From Climacium dendroides (Eukaryota > Streptophyta > Bryopsida > Hypnales > Climaciaceae), in contig OX467086.1 in NCBI GenBank assembly GCA_950106755.1, positions 11,984,001-12,048,000 on the forward strand: DNA of 64,000 bases, given 5' to 3'. Shown piece by piece: positions 48,226 through 60,058 of the stretch (within the stretch, counting starts at the first letter, position 1; each line of letters opens with the position of its first letter). The notes under the pieces are model-generated. The model did not search any database. It was not told where the DNA came from and worked only from the letters and a program-made list of their open reading frames with translations. A program made the position numbers and the translations under genes.

Positions 48226-51200
48226 TACCAACACAGGTACGGCCGTCTGCGTAGCATTGATGAGAGTTGAGTTGGGTAGCGTTGAGTTGAGTTGGCAGTC
48301 TTGGGTTGCATGTACGGTACATCAGGCAAGTGTGCGATTCGCAACGTTGGGGAGCTGAGGGAGAGTTTTTTCCCTCCCTGGCGTGAGTGAGCTGTCTTGT
48401 GAACCTGTGCGGTCGTGGTACAGTCCGTACGCGACGTACGCGACTGGCTTGTTTGTTGTACTGGAGTGGTCTGTGGATTTCCGCGTTTGGATGATCGTCC
48501 TGATTGTGTTTTGAGATGAGTTGGAAATGGGTTTCTCGAGTGCACAGACAGGGTCTGAGATTTGTTGGTGATGGTCGTCCAGGTCTTGATCGAGCAGCTT
48601 CTGCGGAACCAGTCTATGCCTCCACCTGCTCACTTCGAGCATCTCCACCGACAGGGTTCTGGACTTGGAGATCAACTTTTGCTGGGTCGTCAGGCCCAGG
48701 ATCCCCGTTTGGTGGATGCATCTGGTCCACACGTCTCCGGCAGGGAGTTCGAGCAGCTTATGTTGGCCCGTCAGAACCATACGAGCCCTTCCCCGTTCGA
48801 ACAGCTTCTGCGTCAGCGACACCAAGAGGACCAGCAGCAACAGGTACTTGGTTTTCCGTTGTGAGTGTGCTTGGTTTTTTCTTTAATGTTTTTTTCCAAT
48901 GATCCGAGATGCCCGGCACGGCCATCCCTTCTGGAGTCAGGAACGTTCGCAACAGTGGGCCGTTAAGGGAGAGATGGCGAGAAGCTCATGCTTGCCAGTT
49001 GTGTTGGCGGTGTGACCATGCTGTTTGTAACGAGTTTGGTGTTTGAGCAGATGTTGCAGTTTGGATTGCCGGTGCCTCAGTCGCACCAGACTTTCGAGGA
49101 CATGCGAGTTTCGGGTGTGTGGGAAGTCGACGAGTTTGGTCAGTTTGTGAAGCGCACCCAGTCTCCTGCTCCTTTGCGAAGCTTTGAGGCGTTCCAACAT
49201 CAACAACAACAGCATCAGCATCAGCAACAGCATCAGCATCAGCAGAGGCTGCAGAGCCAGCATGGATATCCTGCCCACTTGCAGCAAGAGCCGCAAGACG
49301 TGTTTGGGTACGAGCAGTCGTTGCTGATGGATCACGGTGTGATGGATTCCCGTGTGCCGATGAACCTGGTCGATCCGAACCTGTTGCGTCGCGAGCGCAG
49401 TGCGTCTGGTTTGTCCGGCATGGTTGGAATGGATGGCGATCTGATCGCTCAAATTCAGGAGCAGCAACAGCGTACGCGTTCGGAGCGTCCGAACCCTTTA
49501 CCTGGTTTTCTTGATTCCTCTGGAGGCTTTTCCGACATGGATCGTTTCCACCGTGATGTTTTTGACTTGAAGCAGGTTCAGGAGCGTCAGCAGCAGGTGG
49601 AGGCCGCGGCTGCAGCTCGCTTGTTGGGCCTGGGGGCGACCCCTGGGTTGGAGTCCCTGGACGGTCGTCCGAAGAGCGGCGAGAGGAGACATGTTCCTTC
49701 GGAGGGTGCCGGGACCAGCGCCCTCTTACCTGGTCTTCGTTGGCCCATCATGAACAACGAGGCTCCTGAGAAGCCCGACGTTGTCCCGGGGAGAGGCCTT
49801 TTCCCGCCGTCTCTTAGTTTGTGGGGCCAGGAAGGTCAGGATTATGGCGTTTCTGAGGCCCCAATGTCAGGGGTTCCTCGCAGCGGGGCCTCGATGTCCG
49901 ATCACGCTCCGGTTCTGTCGACGCCGAGCGCCGGAGAAACCCCGCGCTCATCCGTGGCCAGCACCCCCCCGGAGTCTGGTCACATGCTGGGGAACTGGAG
50001 TTTGTCCCACCTGCATTCCAGCGATACAGTCCACTCGATCGATAGCCATTCACACGGCGTGTCTGCGTCGTCGTTGTCCCAGGGCGGTTGGAAATCTGCG
50101 TCGGGTCCGAAGGCGAAGTCTCTGTCTGAGATTCAGCAGGAGGAATCCGGTGTCGGGCCGGGCGGGGATCGGTCGATGGTGGAGTCCGTTGTTCCACCGG
50201 CTTTAGGTGGAGGTGTGAGCTCCGCAGGGTTTGGTCCGTGGGCGGCCCCGTCCGTGCCTCAGCCGAAATCTCTGCGAGAGATTCAAGAGGAGGAATCCCA
50301 GAAGGCGTCTGTTCCTAAGGTTGGCGCTCCGGAGGGCGTGCCATCCCAATCGAGCGCTGGCATGTTCGGTCTGAAGAGTCCGTCGAGTCGAGCTGCGGAT
50401 CCCCCCGCGTGGGGAAATGTGTCTGCGCTTGAGAGAGGCGTGTCCCTGTTGGATTCGGGGGACGAGCCAGTAGTAGCTCCGGTGAGCCGTAAGAGCGTGG
50501 ATCCTGAGTTGGTCGGTGTGAACCCGGCTTCGACTCCACTTACGTCGCAGAGCACTCCTGGTTTTGTCGACGGCGACTTCATCGAGCCGAAGGAATCGAA
50601 GAAGAACAAGAAACGTGCAGCGAAGGCGAAGGGCACGCCTCCTCCTGGGAAATCCGCGGTTCCTGTTTCTGCTTCTGAGGTTTTTCCGGTGTCGTCTGCG
50701 TTGCCGTCGTCGAAGAGCATCGTGTCCCGCGCCGTTCAGTTAGAGGCTTCGGAGGATTCCTTGTCAGCCCCGCCTCCGGGCCCTTCGCTGGCTGACTTTT
50801 TGAATTTGGGCAACGAAGCCGCGTCGAGCTTTCAGCCTCTTCCGGCGTGGTCCTCCACCCCCAACCGGCAGTCCCGCGTGGGTAAATCTCTCTCTCTGAA
50901 GGAAATCCAGGAGGCGGAGAAGAGAGCTCGTGAAGAGCAGGAAAGGCAGAACCAGGTGCTGGAAGCCTCCCTGGCGTTGAAGAATGCCCCTGCTCCGTCC
51001 GCGAAGCCGATCACTTTGATGACGAGAAGCACGAGCGGAGGGGCTGCGTGGCAGCGTCCCGGCGTGGCGACTCCTTGGTCGCAGTCCGTGGTTGGTCCGC
51101 AGTCCCGAGTTTCGCCGAGTCCCGGCTCCAGCGGCGGTCCGGCCCCCCCTCGTTCGAAGGTGGGCGTTTTCGAAGATGACGACGATCTGTTTTGGGATTA

Positions 51201-52615
51201 CGGTCAGGACTCGAAGCTGAGCATGGGAGGCGTGAAACAAGCGACGAAATCTGAAGCGTAAGTATGCTTGTTGCTTGTATTTTCGTTTTGAAATGTCTGT
51301 CCTTGTGAAGTCGAGCTTACGGCGTCACTTAGTGCCGCCATGAAGTCGCGTTGTGGACCAGCTCTGTGATGTGTGGCGTCTGTTTGGTTTGTGGTTGCAA
51401 GGGAAGGTGGTGCTTATGTCGTTGTGCTGATTTGTGTTTGATGTTGATTGCAGGTTGCCGTTTTCATCGCTGGTCCCTGGGCATGGACAAGGCAGCAGGT
51501 CTATTCAGTCGAAACCCGTGGTTGCCCCGGCGCCTTCCGTGTTTCGTACCGTTGCAGCCCCGGTGTCTGCTGCGAGAGCGAGTCCCGCGGACTTCCCTTC
51601 GTTGAGTGCGACCGCCGTTGGCGCCAAAGCTACTTCGACGAAGGCCAAGAAGCCAGCCAGCAGTAAAGGTAGGTTTGCTTATGCTGCGCGTCCTTGACGG
51701 TTTACGGGCTGTGCGTAGAATGAAGGAGCTTCGTGTGTTTTCAGATGGCGCCTTTGAGCCTTTTTATGTTTTCTGTTAGTTTTCGAATGGGGGATGTGGT
51801 TATTGGGGAGACGTGAACGATTTGGTTTGGGGTTCGTTGGGCCGTTTCTTACTGGATGGATTGTGATGGCATTGGTTGGTTCGAAGTGATAGATTGAGAT
51901 GTGAAGTCCTGCTGTGTATTCCTGGTGAGTCACGGTGTTGCACGCTTGTTGACGGTCCAGTTTATTTTACCTGTTGAGTTGTGGCAGGTCCGGCAGTGAG
52001 TGTGGAGGTGAAGGCGTTGAGGCAATGGTGCGAGAGCCAGCTGAAGAAGTTGAGCGTGAACGAAGGTAAGTTGGAGGTTTGTTGCGGAGGGTCGAATGAA
52101 TTGGTTTGTCGGGACATGTGTGTTGTAGGCTTGGCAGGGAGCCCGGGCTTACCTGTGGACGTGTCCCGTGGTTTTCAGATGTGAGCAACGTGGACTTTTC
52201 CATCGTGGATTTCTGCATCTCTTTGCCGTCTGTGAGTGAAGCGAGCGACTACCTTTCTCAGTACATGTCCACTCTCCCGGGAGTGAGCGATTCGCACGTT
52301 CAAGCGTTCAAGAAGGAGTTCGTGCGTCGGAAAGAGCAGTTGCCTTGTGATGGCAACGTGTCTTCGAGCGACCGCGAGGACACGGATGTTTTGGGTGCGA
52401 ATGGGAAGCAGGTGGGTCGAAGCCCATCCGGTCGAATGGATATGGCCCGTTTGTTGAAGGAAGATACCTCGGGTGACTTTGAGAGCACCTCCGCTCCCGG
52501 CAGTGGAAAGAAGAAGGGCAAGAAAGGGAAGAAGGTTGTAGATCCATCGTTGCTTGGGTTTAGTGTGACGAGCAACCGCATCATGATGGGTGAGATTCAT
52601 CACATTGATGACTAG
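41814..52615 (+). CDS. EXA1: EXA1-like GYF-domain, eIF4E-binding protein, 15 exons, 2163 aa
   Basis: Plant GYF protein of the GIGYF/SMY2 type, an eIF4E partner in translational repression. Exons: 41814-41898, 42827-42892, 43024-43112, 43449-44528, 44833-44971, 45273-45455, 45732-45958, 46191-46902, 47143-47337, 47719-48236, 48583-48843, 49051-51257, 51454-51668, 51988-52065, 52179-52615. Landmarks: IIPLSPQWLLSKP (58-70); an Arg/Glu-rich tract; the eIF4E-binding site YPRVKLL (391-397, fitting Y-x4-L-hydrophobic); GYF domain from Ser708 (YTDPQGEVQGPF then GWFEAGFFG); 13 Gln (about 1082-1094); His/Gln tract; three SL-x-EIQ-type motifs; DDDDLFW (about 1894-1900); C-terminal GFSVTSNRIMMGEIHHIDD. 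The landmark order equals Arabidopsis EXA1 (about 1714 aa), but this protein is longer. The exon 1 donor (GGG|GTTGGC) is weak and is the least certain junction. Confidence 0.93.
43113..43448 (+). other. Frame-neutral, stop-free intron of the GYF gene
   Basis: Intron 3 is 336 bp (112 codons), begins GTACGT, ends CTCAG, and is open in the frame of its flanking exons. Retention would insert 112 residues without a frameshift. The encoded segment is Cys/Trp/Phe-rich and unlike the flanking low-complexity protein, so it looks like intron rather than exon. Confidence 0.75.
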
Positions 52616-53200
52616 AGGGTGTATGGTGTCGGGAGTGGATTTTTTGCGACAGGAGTGTGCAGTAGGTGAGGTGTTTGGAGCGACCCTGTGTTTCAGTCGC
52701 TGGCCGACTGGATCCGAGTCCTCTGGTGGTGTGTGAGAGAGTTGCAGTTAGTGGAAGCTGGATCCTTTGGTGCTGACGAGAAGCAAGCGGGCATGAGAGA
52801 CAACCCCGAGGGAGGATTGGTGCCGGCATGCAGAGATTGTTAAGATGGATAGAGTTGTTTTGACACTTTTCGGATGACGGTCTGTGTAGGGCCGGAGTAG
52901 GGTCGGGTTTTTTCCGGCCACTGCTGGTTTTCTGTCATCACCCCCAGCGGGTTGAGTGGGACGACTGAGGACAGGATGGCCGTGTTAGCAGGTCAGGCCC
53001 GATGCTGGCGTGCAGGTGGTTGTTGGCACCCACTTTTCTTTCGCACCTTGGGGCTTTCGGAATTGTATCATTTGTGAGAGTATGGGAGTGGGCCCGTGGG
53101 TCGAGGAGTGGAGAATGTAAATGGAGAGTTATTTTAGGGACCCTTGGTTAGGGGGTTTACTGGTGTTCGATAGTGACACCACAATGATTTAATGAATTTT
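52616..53200 (+). other. 3' UTR and end of the GYF gene
   Basis: Still G/T-rich like the gene's introns, it runs to about 53200, where AT content rises and AATGATTTAATGAATTTTT could serve as a polyadenylation region. No other gene is seen. Confidence 0.45.
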
Positions 53201-55764
53201 TACAACTTCCCGAATGGGTTAGTTCTCGTGTCGGTACTTCTTCGTGTTCCCTTGCCCTCCTCTGCATGGACGACCTAAGTAGTTGTTTGGAGGCTGCCTC
53301 ATTTTTCTGGAATTTTGTTTTTTTAATCTTGGCCAATGTATCATTAAGTTTTACTTGCGAGCTGTGGAGAAGAAAATTTCATTCTTTCATTCGCTCGTGT
53401 GGCATGGCGCTAGGCAGGCCAATCTCTCTAGACTCGTTTTACAGAAGTTATGGAGGTCACTCACGCTGGACCTAAGATTCGGTGTTTGCTGGCTAATGTT
53501 GCACAGAAGCTCCTCGTGAATGAATATACTTCATCTTTCCTTACTGCAATCTGTTCTATCTCTAGAAGATCAATTAAAACCAACCAATGTAGGTTCCTGC
53601 CCTAACTTTCATTTTATTTGACAATTTTGACAATTTCAACTTGAGGGGTGCAACATTGCACTTGCTTTTACACCACCTAAGAAATGACACTTTGATGAAT
53701 TCCAGGGGGACAATACTTTTTCAGCAATAAATTGATGAGGTGAACATACACAAGAATAAGAAAATAAAATATTGTTTCCTTTCAAGTGGGTCTTTTATTG
53801 TGACTTTGAAAGTATGGGGTGAACTTGGTATTGTTACAAAGTTAAATTATGTTTTTTATATATGAATTACATTTTTGGAAGAAGGTTGTACATTTATCAT
53901 TCTACAAAATTCAAGTACCATTTATTTCTAAGAGTATCACAAGAATCACCTCCTATTCAATAATATCTATGTCTCTTCAATATATTCTTCTATATCTTGC
54001 AAGCACTTGTCATGCATACCTTCCACATCACAATATAATCCACTAGATGCAATATTTATCCAATCTATATAACTATTTGTCAACATGACATCAATCCATT
54101 TGTATCCAAAGATCATTGGTAGTCTCTCGGCCTAAACAACCAATCCCTTGATCTAAACAAGTCCATTGATTTAGATGGTGTGCATATGGGTTCTAAAAAA
54201 AAGGAAAAGAACAATGAAAGTTACATGACAAGAAGTATAGCAAGAGAAGAGACTACAATCACAACCCAAAACAAGTTCATTAACAGCTATACAACTACAT
54301 TTATAGCTATTACAACAAGTTCATTAACAACTATGGATTGAAAAACAAGTATAATAATAATGTTTAGTGTTTACAAGAAATACACCACTTGTACTTCTTA
54401 GCCCAATGAACCTATTCAACATCCTCCATATCTACCATCTAAATTTGTCCAAACACGTTTATGAGCTTGTTGAAGTTCTAAATTACAACTACTTGGACGC
54501 TTCCAAAATGATTAGGGAACCTCTCCATTAGTTTTTAACCTAATAGGGTTACAATCTCCAAGCTTGCTACAATCCGCCAATGAGTTGCCCCATTGTGCGC
54601 CTCCACATTTTAAACCAATAAACTCCCTAACCAAAGGTAGGATGTGTAGAAAAATTTAAATATGATGTTTAAGGTGAATGTAGCCTATTATCTTGTACTT
54701 GAATATCAATCCTATATTTTATTATTTGAAACTATGAATTGTACATCATTGAGAAATTTCAATTTGTTTTATAAAAAATTATAATTGTTGTCATTTTTGT
54801 TGCAAAAATTGAAAATAAATAAATAAAAATAGCAAAAACAATTCAAACTATTTGAAATTTTCTCAAGAGGTACAAGTAGAAATGGAGATTAGTGTGAAAA
54901 ATTTTCAATAGGCTATTTTATTATTTACATTCAAAACAAAACCAATAAAGACCTTGAAGTGAAATCCAGCTATCAAACCAAATTATTCCTTTTATTTAAT
55001 TGATGTATATATTTTTTGCTAGTAAAAGGATGCATTTCCTATTTATGTGATTTTTTTCAAAAAAATTGATGAAAAAAATAAATTACTGTTAATTATTGTG
55101 ATTTCTTAGAGTTGGAGGTGGAAATAAATTTATATCAATTATAATATACATTAGAATAATCTAGAATTTTCACCATAAATAAAGGTTAATAAAGGTTAGA
55201 ATAAAATACTTAGTTTCATAATTTAAATTTGAAATTCATTTTAAAAGAAGAAAACATGAATGAAAAACACAACATACTGTGTTATTTGGATTTAAATACA
55301 TGGAGCTTGCAATTGCAATAATTCATTAGAGCAGATGGAAGTATACCGAGACATGACATGCTTCAATGAAACATCGCCAATGTAGTCCAACAAACACCGG
55401 AAATAGAAATTCCCCCAGAAATAGAGGTACTACAAAATTTGGAGAACCAACAAAAAAACTCTAAAGCTCACAGTTGAACAGCCAGCGTTGGCAGTTTTCC
55501 AATGTTCCACTCTCTACTTGACCTAAATGCTACAAACTACTACTTCAGCTAAGCAGCAGCATCAAACAGCCGGGTGTAAACTAAGTTTAGTACAGTCCTG
55601 CACATCCACCATCTCCTACAAGTAAGAATGTAGCACAGAACCAGTGAGTACAAATAACCAGCAAAACCCGTTACCAGCTAATTTGACCTATTAGTGCGAG
55701 TGCCACTAATTTACCAAAAGTCACAATATTTGTAAAATAATTAAATTAGTGTATATTACTATAT
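53201..55764. other. AT-rich intergenic DNA, no gene seen
   Basis: No conserved coding or RNA segment. Short open frames at 53266-53519 and 53849-54046 match nothing known to me. Confidence 0.5.
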
Positions 55765-55840
55765 TACTCCCTCTGTCTGAAAATAAGACCAGTGTTTCCT
55801 TTGTAAAACAAGAATATCTTATTTTGAGATAGAGGGAGTA
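55765..55840. mobile_element. Stowaway-like MITE, 72 bp between TA duplications
   Basis: The left end CTCCCTCTGTCTGAAAATAA and the right end, read on the other strand as CTCCCTCTATCTCAAAATAA, match at 18 of 20 positions. Each end abuts TA (55765-55766 and 55839-55840). CTCCCTC(C/T) with a TA target is the diagnostic terminus of Stowaway (Tc1/mariner) MITEs. It lies 250 bp downstream of the PAC2 stop codon. Confidence 0.85.
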
Positions 55841-56090
55841 CTATAATATTACTGAAATATTACTACATTGTACCAATTTCCAAAAATATAATTTTGCAGT
55901 GACACTAATATTGTAGGTAACTCTAATTCTGCACCCTCATCAATAGGAAAAATCAGTGTAGTTTCCCCAGGCATTGCTATTTCTGATGCTACAAGAGCAG
56001 AGGTAATGCCAAAACATAGCACAAAAACAAATTTACAGGACACAAACCTGTGTTGGCAGAAACATTTAATCCGGACCTGTCAAGTTGAAA

Positions 56091-58350
56091 TCAGCTGAAC
56101 ATAGTATCATCAGGTGGTGGCCCGTAGACCGTAGTCCACGACAGTGGAATTTTCCATGTAGGTTCAGCACCTGACCAGTACAGCAGAGTCAAAAAACTCT
56201 AAGCGTGAATAATCCAACATGGTTGCTTTCTCAAAAAAACATCAAATATAACTAAGAAAATAACTTTAGATATCCAAGAGAACCACGGGAGAAAAGTCTC
56301 ACCCGTAAACCCTATAAACTATGAAGCGCTTTCTCTTTTTAATTGAGATAAATGCAATATAGCATCTTTGAAGTGTGAAGACCACCATGAAATATAACTT
56401 TAAATAAGAGATTCCCTACCGTGGAGTTTTTTCGTTCCTAGATTTAAGAACCGGTGTACGCCATCAGCGATCAGAAACGCATCTGGAACATTATCCCCCT
56501 CAGCACAGAAGCAGAGAACACAAACCACCTTCAAACCTTGTGCCTGCAATCATCCAAATACTTCAGAAGCTGACAACCTGTTAAAAAGAAACAATCGGAC
56601 ACCTTCGTAACGACAATCTCAAAAAACTCATAATCCAAACAGGAGGATTCAGTTGAGGCACCAGAGAAACAGACTCATTTTGTCAAGAAAATTAGTAGAC
56701 CTTCTCATGCACACTAAGATATTCTAGTTGATAAACTCCTACCTTGCAACATGCTAGAAGTGAAGCAAAGGGCTGTCTGGGAAAGTACAGATCATCTGTT
56801 AATGGAATCTCCGCACTTATTGCATCCTCGGCTAAGGCAGCTTGATGGTCCAGCAGCAGCCAAGCTTCACTAGAAGGTGAAAAATGCTGCAGACGTTTCC
56901 ACCCTAACTCCTCACACCGATCATCAGAGCCATCTTCCTTTGCTGTAGAGATGTACTGTATCTGTGGACTACAGATACAAACCGCAATAAGCCACTTGCA
57001 ATAACACGAAACGATGAAACCCTGTAACTAGTTCATAGTAACGCTGAGATACATGAGAACAAAATGCATGAAATATACACTCAATCACAGGTTTGTGCTT
57101 TTAAGGTTGGAACTAGATGATGTGTCCTCACTGATACCAATTTAGAAAAGACACTAAAAACCCTTGGTCAAATATGCAATTGTTATGACCAGAAATACTG
57201 TGAGGATGAACCTACCAATAACAATAATTTTATCTCCCTAATCAGATCATCTCATTCCTCCCCATATCCTTTCAAGAAAATCGATGACACCATAGATTTG
57301 AATCACCTTTGAAATCTGTAAGTGTGCTCGCTCACAACAGGAGATATAACAGGAAATAGGGAAACGTGACATACACATTGGTCTCACTCCTCTGGACCTT
57401 TCCAGAATCTAATCCAGACAAAATTATAACCTCTTTTACGCCCTCTTGAGCTGCCCAAGCGGCAAGATTCTTTGAAAACTTCATCATGGTGCCCTGGTTC
57501 GTCAAATCAAGAAAAGCATGATGTTAGCAATTGAAGGGTTTTGCTTCTCAGGATTTACTCCTTGGATCTTATACGATGAGACAAACTCCCACACATTCCA
57601 ACAAAATCAGGTAATCAACTGTTCACACACAAGTATCCCAATCATGAAACAATCAACTCCAACTAGACCCTGTCATTCACGGCTCAAAGTCCATAGTGCA
57701 TAAACAGATGAGAAAAAGGTTCCCACCTTCATGACTGGAGCTCGCTGCTGAACAATGCTAACATTCTTCTCTGCGTCCTCGTAAACTAGACAACCCAAGA
57801 TGATTCTCAGTACCCAATATAGCAAAAATTTGGTCTCAATAATGAGAAACAAAAAGATGACCCTTCAGCTCTTCAAATGGAAAACCACATATTCAACCAG
57901 ATATCGACAGAACTCTTAATATTCAAGAAAACCTGCTCACGAACATACCTTCAAGCGCCACAGTTAGGTCTCCATCAGCAGATGGACCAAATGGATCATT
58001 CCCAACGCAAGGCAAAACATGAGGCTCTTCTAAATAACCCACTTTACGGGCGCCGTGGGATATCAACAGATCAGTAGCTAGCTGACCTGCATTGCCCATG
58101 GAAAGAGCTGGCTGCATTCACGCAGCATCAGATTGTCAATTCTCCAGACTTCGTAAATCTCCAGTCCGATGACAGATACCGTCAGCAAGCCATCCTGTTC
58201 CCACTACCAAGTCTGGTTTCGTGTGAAAAAAGCTAAATAGCAAAAGAAAACAGCAAGCAATTTAATACAGGGCAAGGAAACACAAACCACGACCAACGCG
58301 CGGGTGTGCAGTAAATGATCTCCCCCTCCTTCAATCCTCGCAAGCTCCAT
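56091..58350 (-). CDS. PAC2: Proteasome assembly chaperone 2 (PAC2/PSMG2), 274 aa
   Basis: Chaperone that pairs with PAC1 to template the 20S proteasome alpha ring. Exons: 58350-58288, 58111-57949, 57785-57727, 57493-57377, 56961-56743, 56543-56420, 56170-56091; every junction is GT-AG and the phases close to a TGA. Family landmarks are ALSMGNAGQLATDLLI (from about residue 23), GYLEEPHVLPCVGNDPFGP, IVQQRAPVMKGTMMKFSKNL, IILSGLDSGK, CEELGWKRLQ, VLCFCAEGDNVPDAF and a C-terminal IPLSWTTVYGPPPDDTMFS. The last of these carries the hydrophobic-Tyr-x tail region that in PAC2 proteins contacts the alpha ring. No targeting signal is seen; expected in cytosol and nucleus. Length agrees with plant homologues of about 270 aa. 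The first exon codes only 21 residues (MELARIEGGGDHLLHTRALV), so the start is the least certain point. Confidence 0.93.
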
Positions 58351-58392
58351 CACCGACTCCCTTCCTAACTCAAACTATTCCTTTTCAAAATC

Positions 58393-58408
58393 AGGGTTAG
58401 GGTTAGGG
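58393..58408 (-). promoter_or_regulatory. Telomere-like motif in the PAC2 leader
   Basis: In the sense of the gene the sequence is CCCTAACCCTAACCCT, 43-58 bases upstream of the ATG. AAAACCCTAG (58571-58580 region) lies further upstream. Telo-box-like AACCCTAA elements are common in promoters of plant growth and proteostasis genes. Confidence 0.45.
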
Positions 58409-58929
58409 ATTCTCGAGCAATCAATTTCCCATAAGATTCTTGGGGATCCAATGTGCGCAAGGATGCAGCAAACGATCGTATACCGAGACACGGACAAGAA
58501 CCACTCCTCGTGACTGTTTCTTCCTTGGAATACAAATCAGAATCAAGGCAAACACCAGAAACTCTCAAAACCCTAGCAAACAATTTGATGTAAATCGCTT
58601 CACTCGTGACACTAAAAGTGAGAAACCGAATGGTTCGACCCTCGTTTCCAATTGCATACCTCAGTGCAATTGATTTACAGCCGAGCAAAGATGGTTCTTC
58701 AAGAGTGCGTGAGAGCATCGACACCAATGCCGCAAAATTGGACCACGGCATCAACAAGTGGCAAGGCACTTGCCGCCGTGAGATGTAGTGGTGCCGTGAC
58801 CATCCAATGCTCCCCACCAACAACTAGCTAAAATTGGATTGACTATCATTATTTAAATGCCACGTCATTGGGAATGTCACTGTGGTACTCTTATTATACT
58901 TGTTTTGAAGTAAAATTTTGAATTGACTT

Positions 58930-59390
58930 TTATTCCACATGAACATAATATTAAAGGGTTAAAAGTAAAAAATTTATCTCCTAAATTGTAGATGTCTATT
59001 ACATGAACATGGTACTAAAAGGTTAAAAGTAGAAGCTTTATCTATTACATTGTAGATATCTAATATATGAACATGTACTGAAGAGTTAAAAGTAGAAGCT
59101 TTATCTTTTACATTGTAGATATCTAATATATGAACATGTACTGAAGAGTTAAAAGTAGAAGCTTTATCTTTTACATTGTAGATATCTAATACATGAACAT
59201 GGTACTAAAGGGTTAAAAATAGAAGCTTTATCTTGTACTTTGTAAACATCTATTAAAGAAATAAAAATATAAGTCTTATTTTTTACTTTATAGACATCTA
59301 TTACATACACACACTACTTAAGGATTAAAAGTAGAAGCTTTATCACTTACTTTGTAGATATCTATTACATGTACATGTACTTCTTAATAT
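58930..59390. repeat. Tandem repeat, about seven copies of a 62-64 bp unit
   Basis: Units contain GGTTAAAAGTAGAAGCTTTA, TCTTTTACATTGTAGATATC, TAATATATGAACATG and GTACTGAAGA. Anchors (GTTAAAAGT) recur at about 58957, 59021, 59084, 59147, 59211, then diverged at 59258 and 59322. Two central units are nearly identical, the outer ones diverged. Non-coding. Confidence 0.8.
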
Positions 59391-59485
59391 TTATAGATTC
59401 TTTAATTTTATTTAAATGTAAACTCTTATATAATCTTATATTCTTAAGTAGAAATTCTTTTATCATTTTTATTTGTGGATTTTGT

Positions 59486-59773
59486 CTATCCTTCAAATAT
59501 ATGTGGAGCGTGCATTGTTGAAGAATTGCTTCCAAAGTGTCCCCACATACTTTGAAGGTTAGGCATGGGCTCACTTGAGATATGATTTCTTGTCTCCGTG
59601 ATGTGTCTCCAAAAATTCCCATTCTTCTGTCCGGTCCCTTGCTTTGGATCCCATGAAATGTACAAAAAAGAAAAGCACACTTGCTTCTCCTCGGCCTCAC
59701 AAAAGTTCTTCCCCTTCTTTGTACATCCCCCACTACCCTCCATTACCTCCACATTAGCATCCACGGAGGCCAT
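59486..59773 (-). pseudogene. Harbinger-type Myb/SANT-like protein fragment
   Basis: The minus-strand frame from ATG 59773 reads MASVDANVEVMEGSGGCTKK, then a SANT/trihelix-like block (EAEEKQVCFSFLYISWDPKQ, GTGQKNGNFWRHITE, NLQSMWGH). This follows the pattern of plant proteins encoded beside PIF/Harbinger transposases (E-x-x-x-L-C, GT-x-QK-x-x-x-FW, S-x-x-x-x-W). It breaks off after WGHF at 59486, where the expected helix 3 continuation is missing. No HARBI1-like nuclease is visible upstream. Most likely a truncated transposon gene. Confidence 0.5.
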
Positions 59774-60008
59774 AGTCTACGTTGACCAAATTAGCGTGAC
59801 TATAAAATTGCCCTCTACAAAGACGCTCTTTTGCCGAGCAAATGTAAGAGTGGCGGGAGAGACGGTAGAATTAGTAGCGTGACGGGATGTTGGTGTGGAG
59901 CCATTCTCCGCTAAAAATGCATGGCAAATAGAAAGTGCCGTTGCCGAGGCCATTGGGGGCAGCTGGTGGTGATGCTCTAAAGATGCACAAACGAAGGTCA
60001 CTAAAGGT

Positions 60009-60058
60009 TACACAACAGACTTAAGCTTACTAACGAGTGCCGTTACTGTTGTGTAAAG
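60009..60058. repeat. Short inverted repeat
   Basis: TACACAACAG and CTGTTGTGTA are exact complements about 30 bases apart. Could be a stem-loop or the worn end of an element; nothing else supports a role. Confidence 0.4.

Noticed and set aside
58393..58408. Interstitial telomere
   Set aside because: Only two and a half TTAGGG-like units, of hexamer rather than plant heptamer type; better read as a promoter or leader motif.
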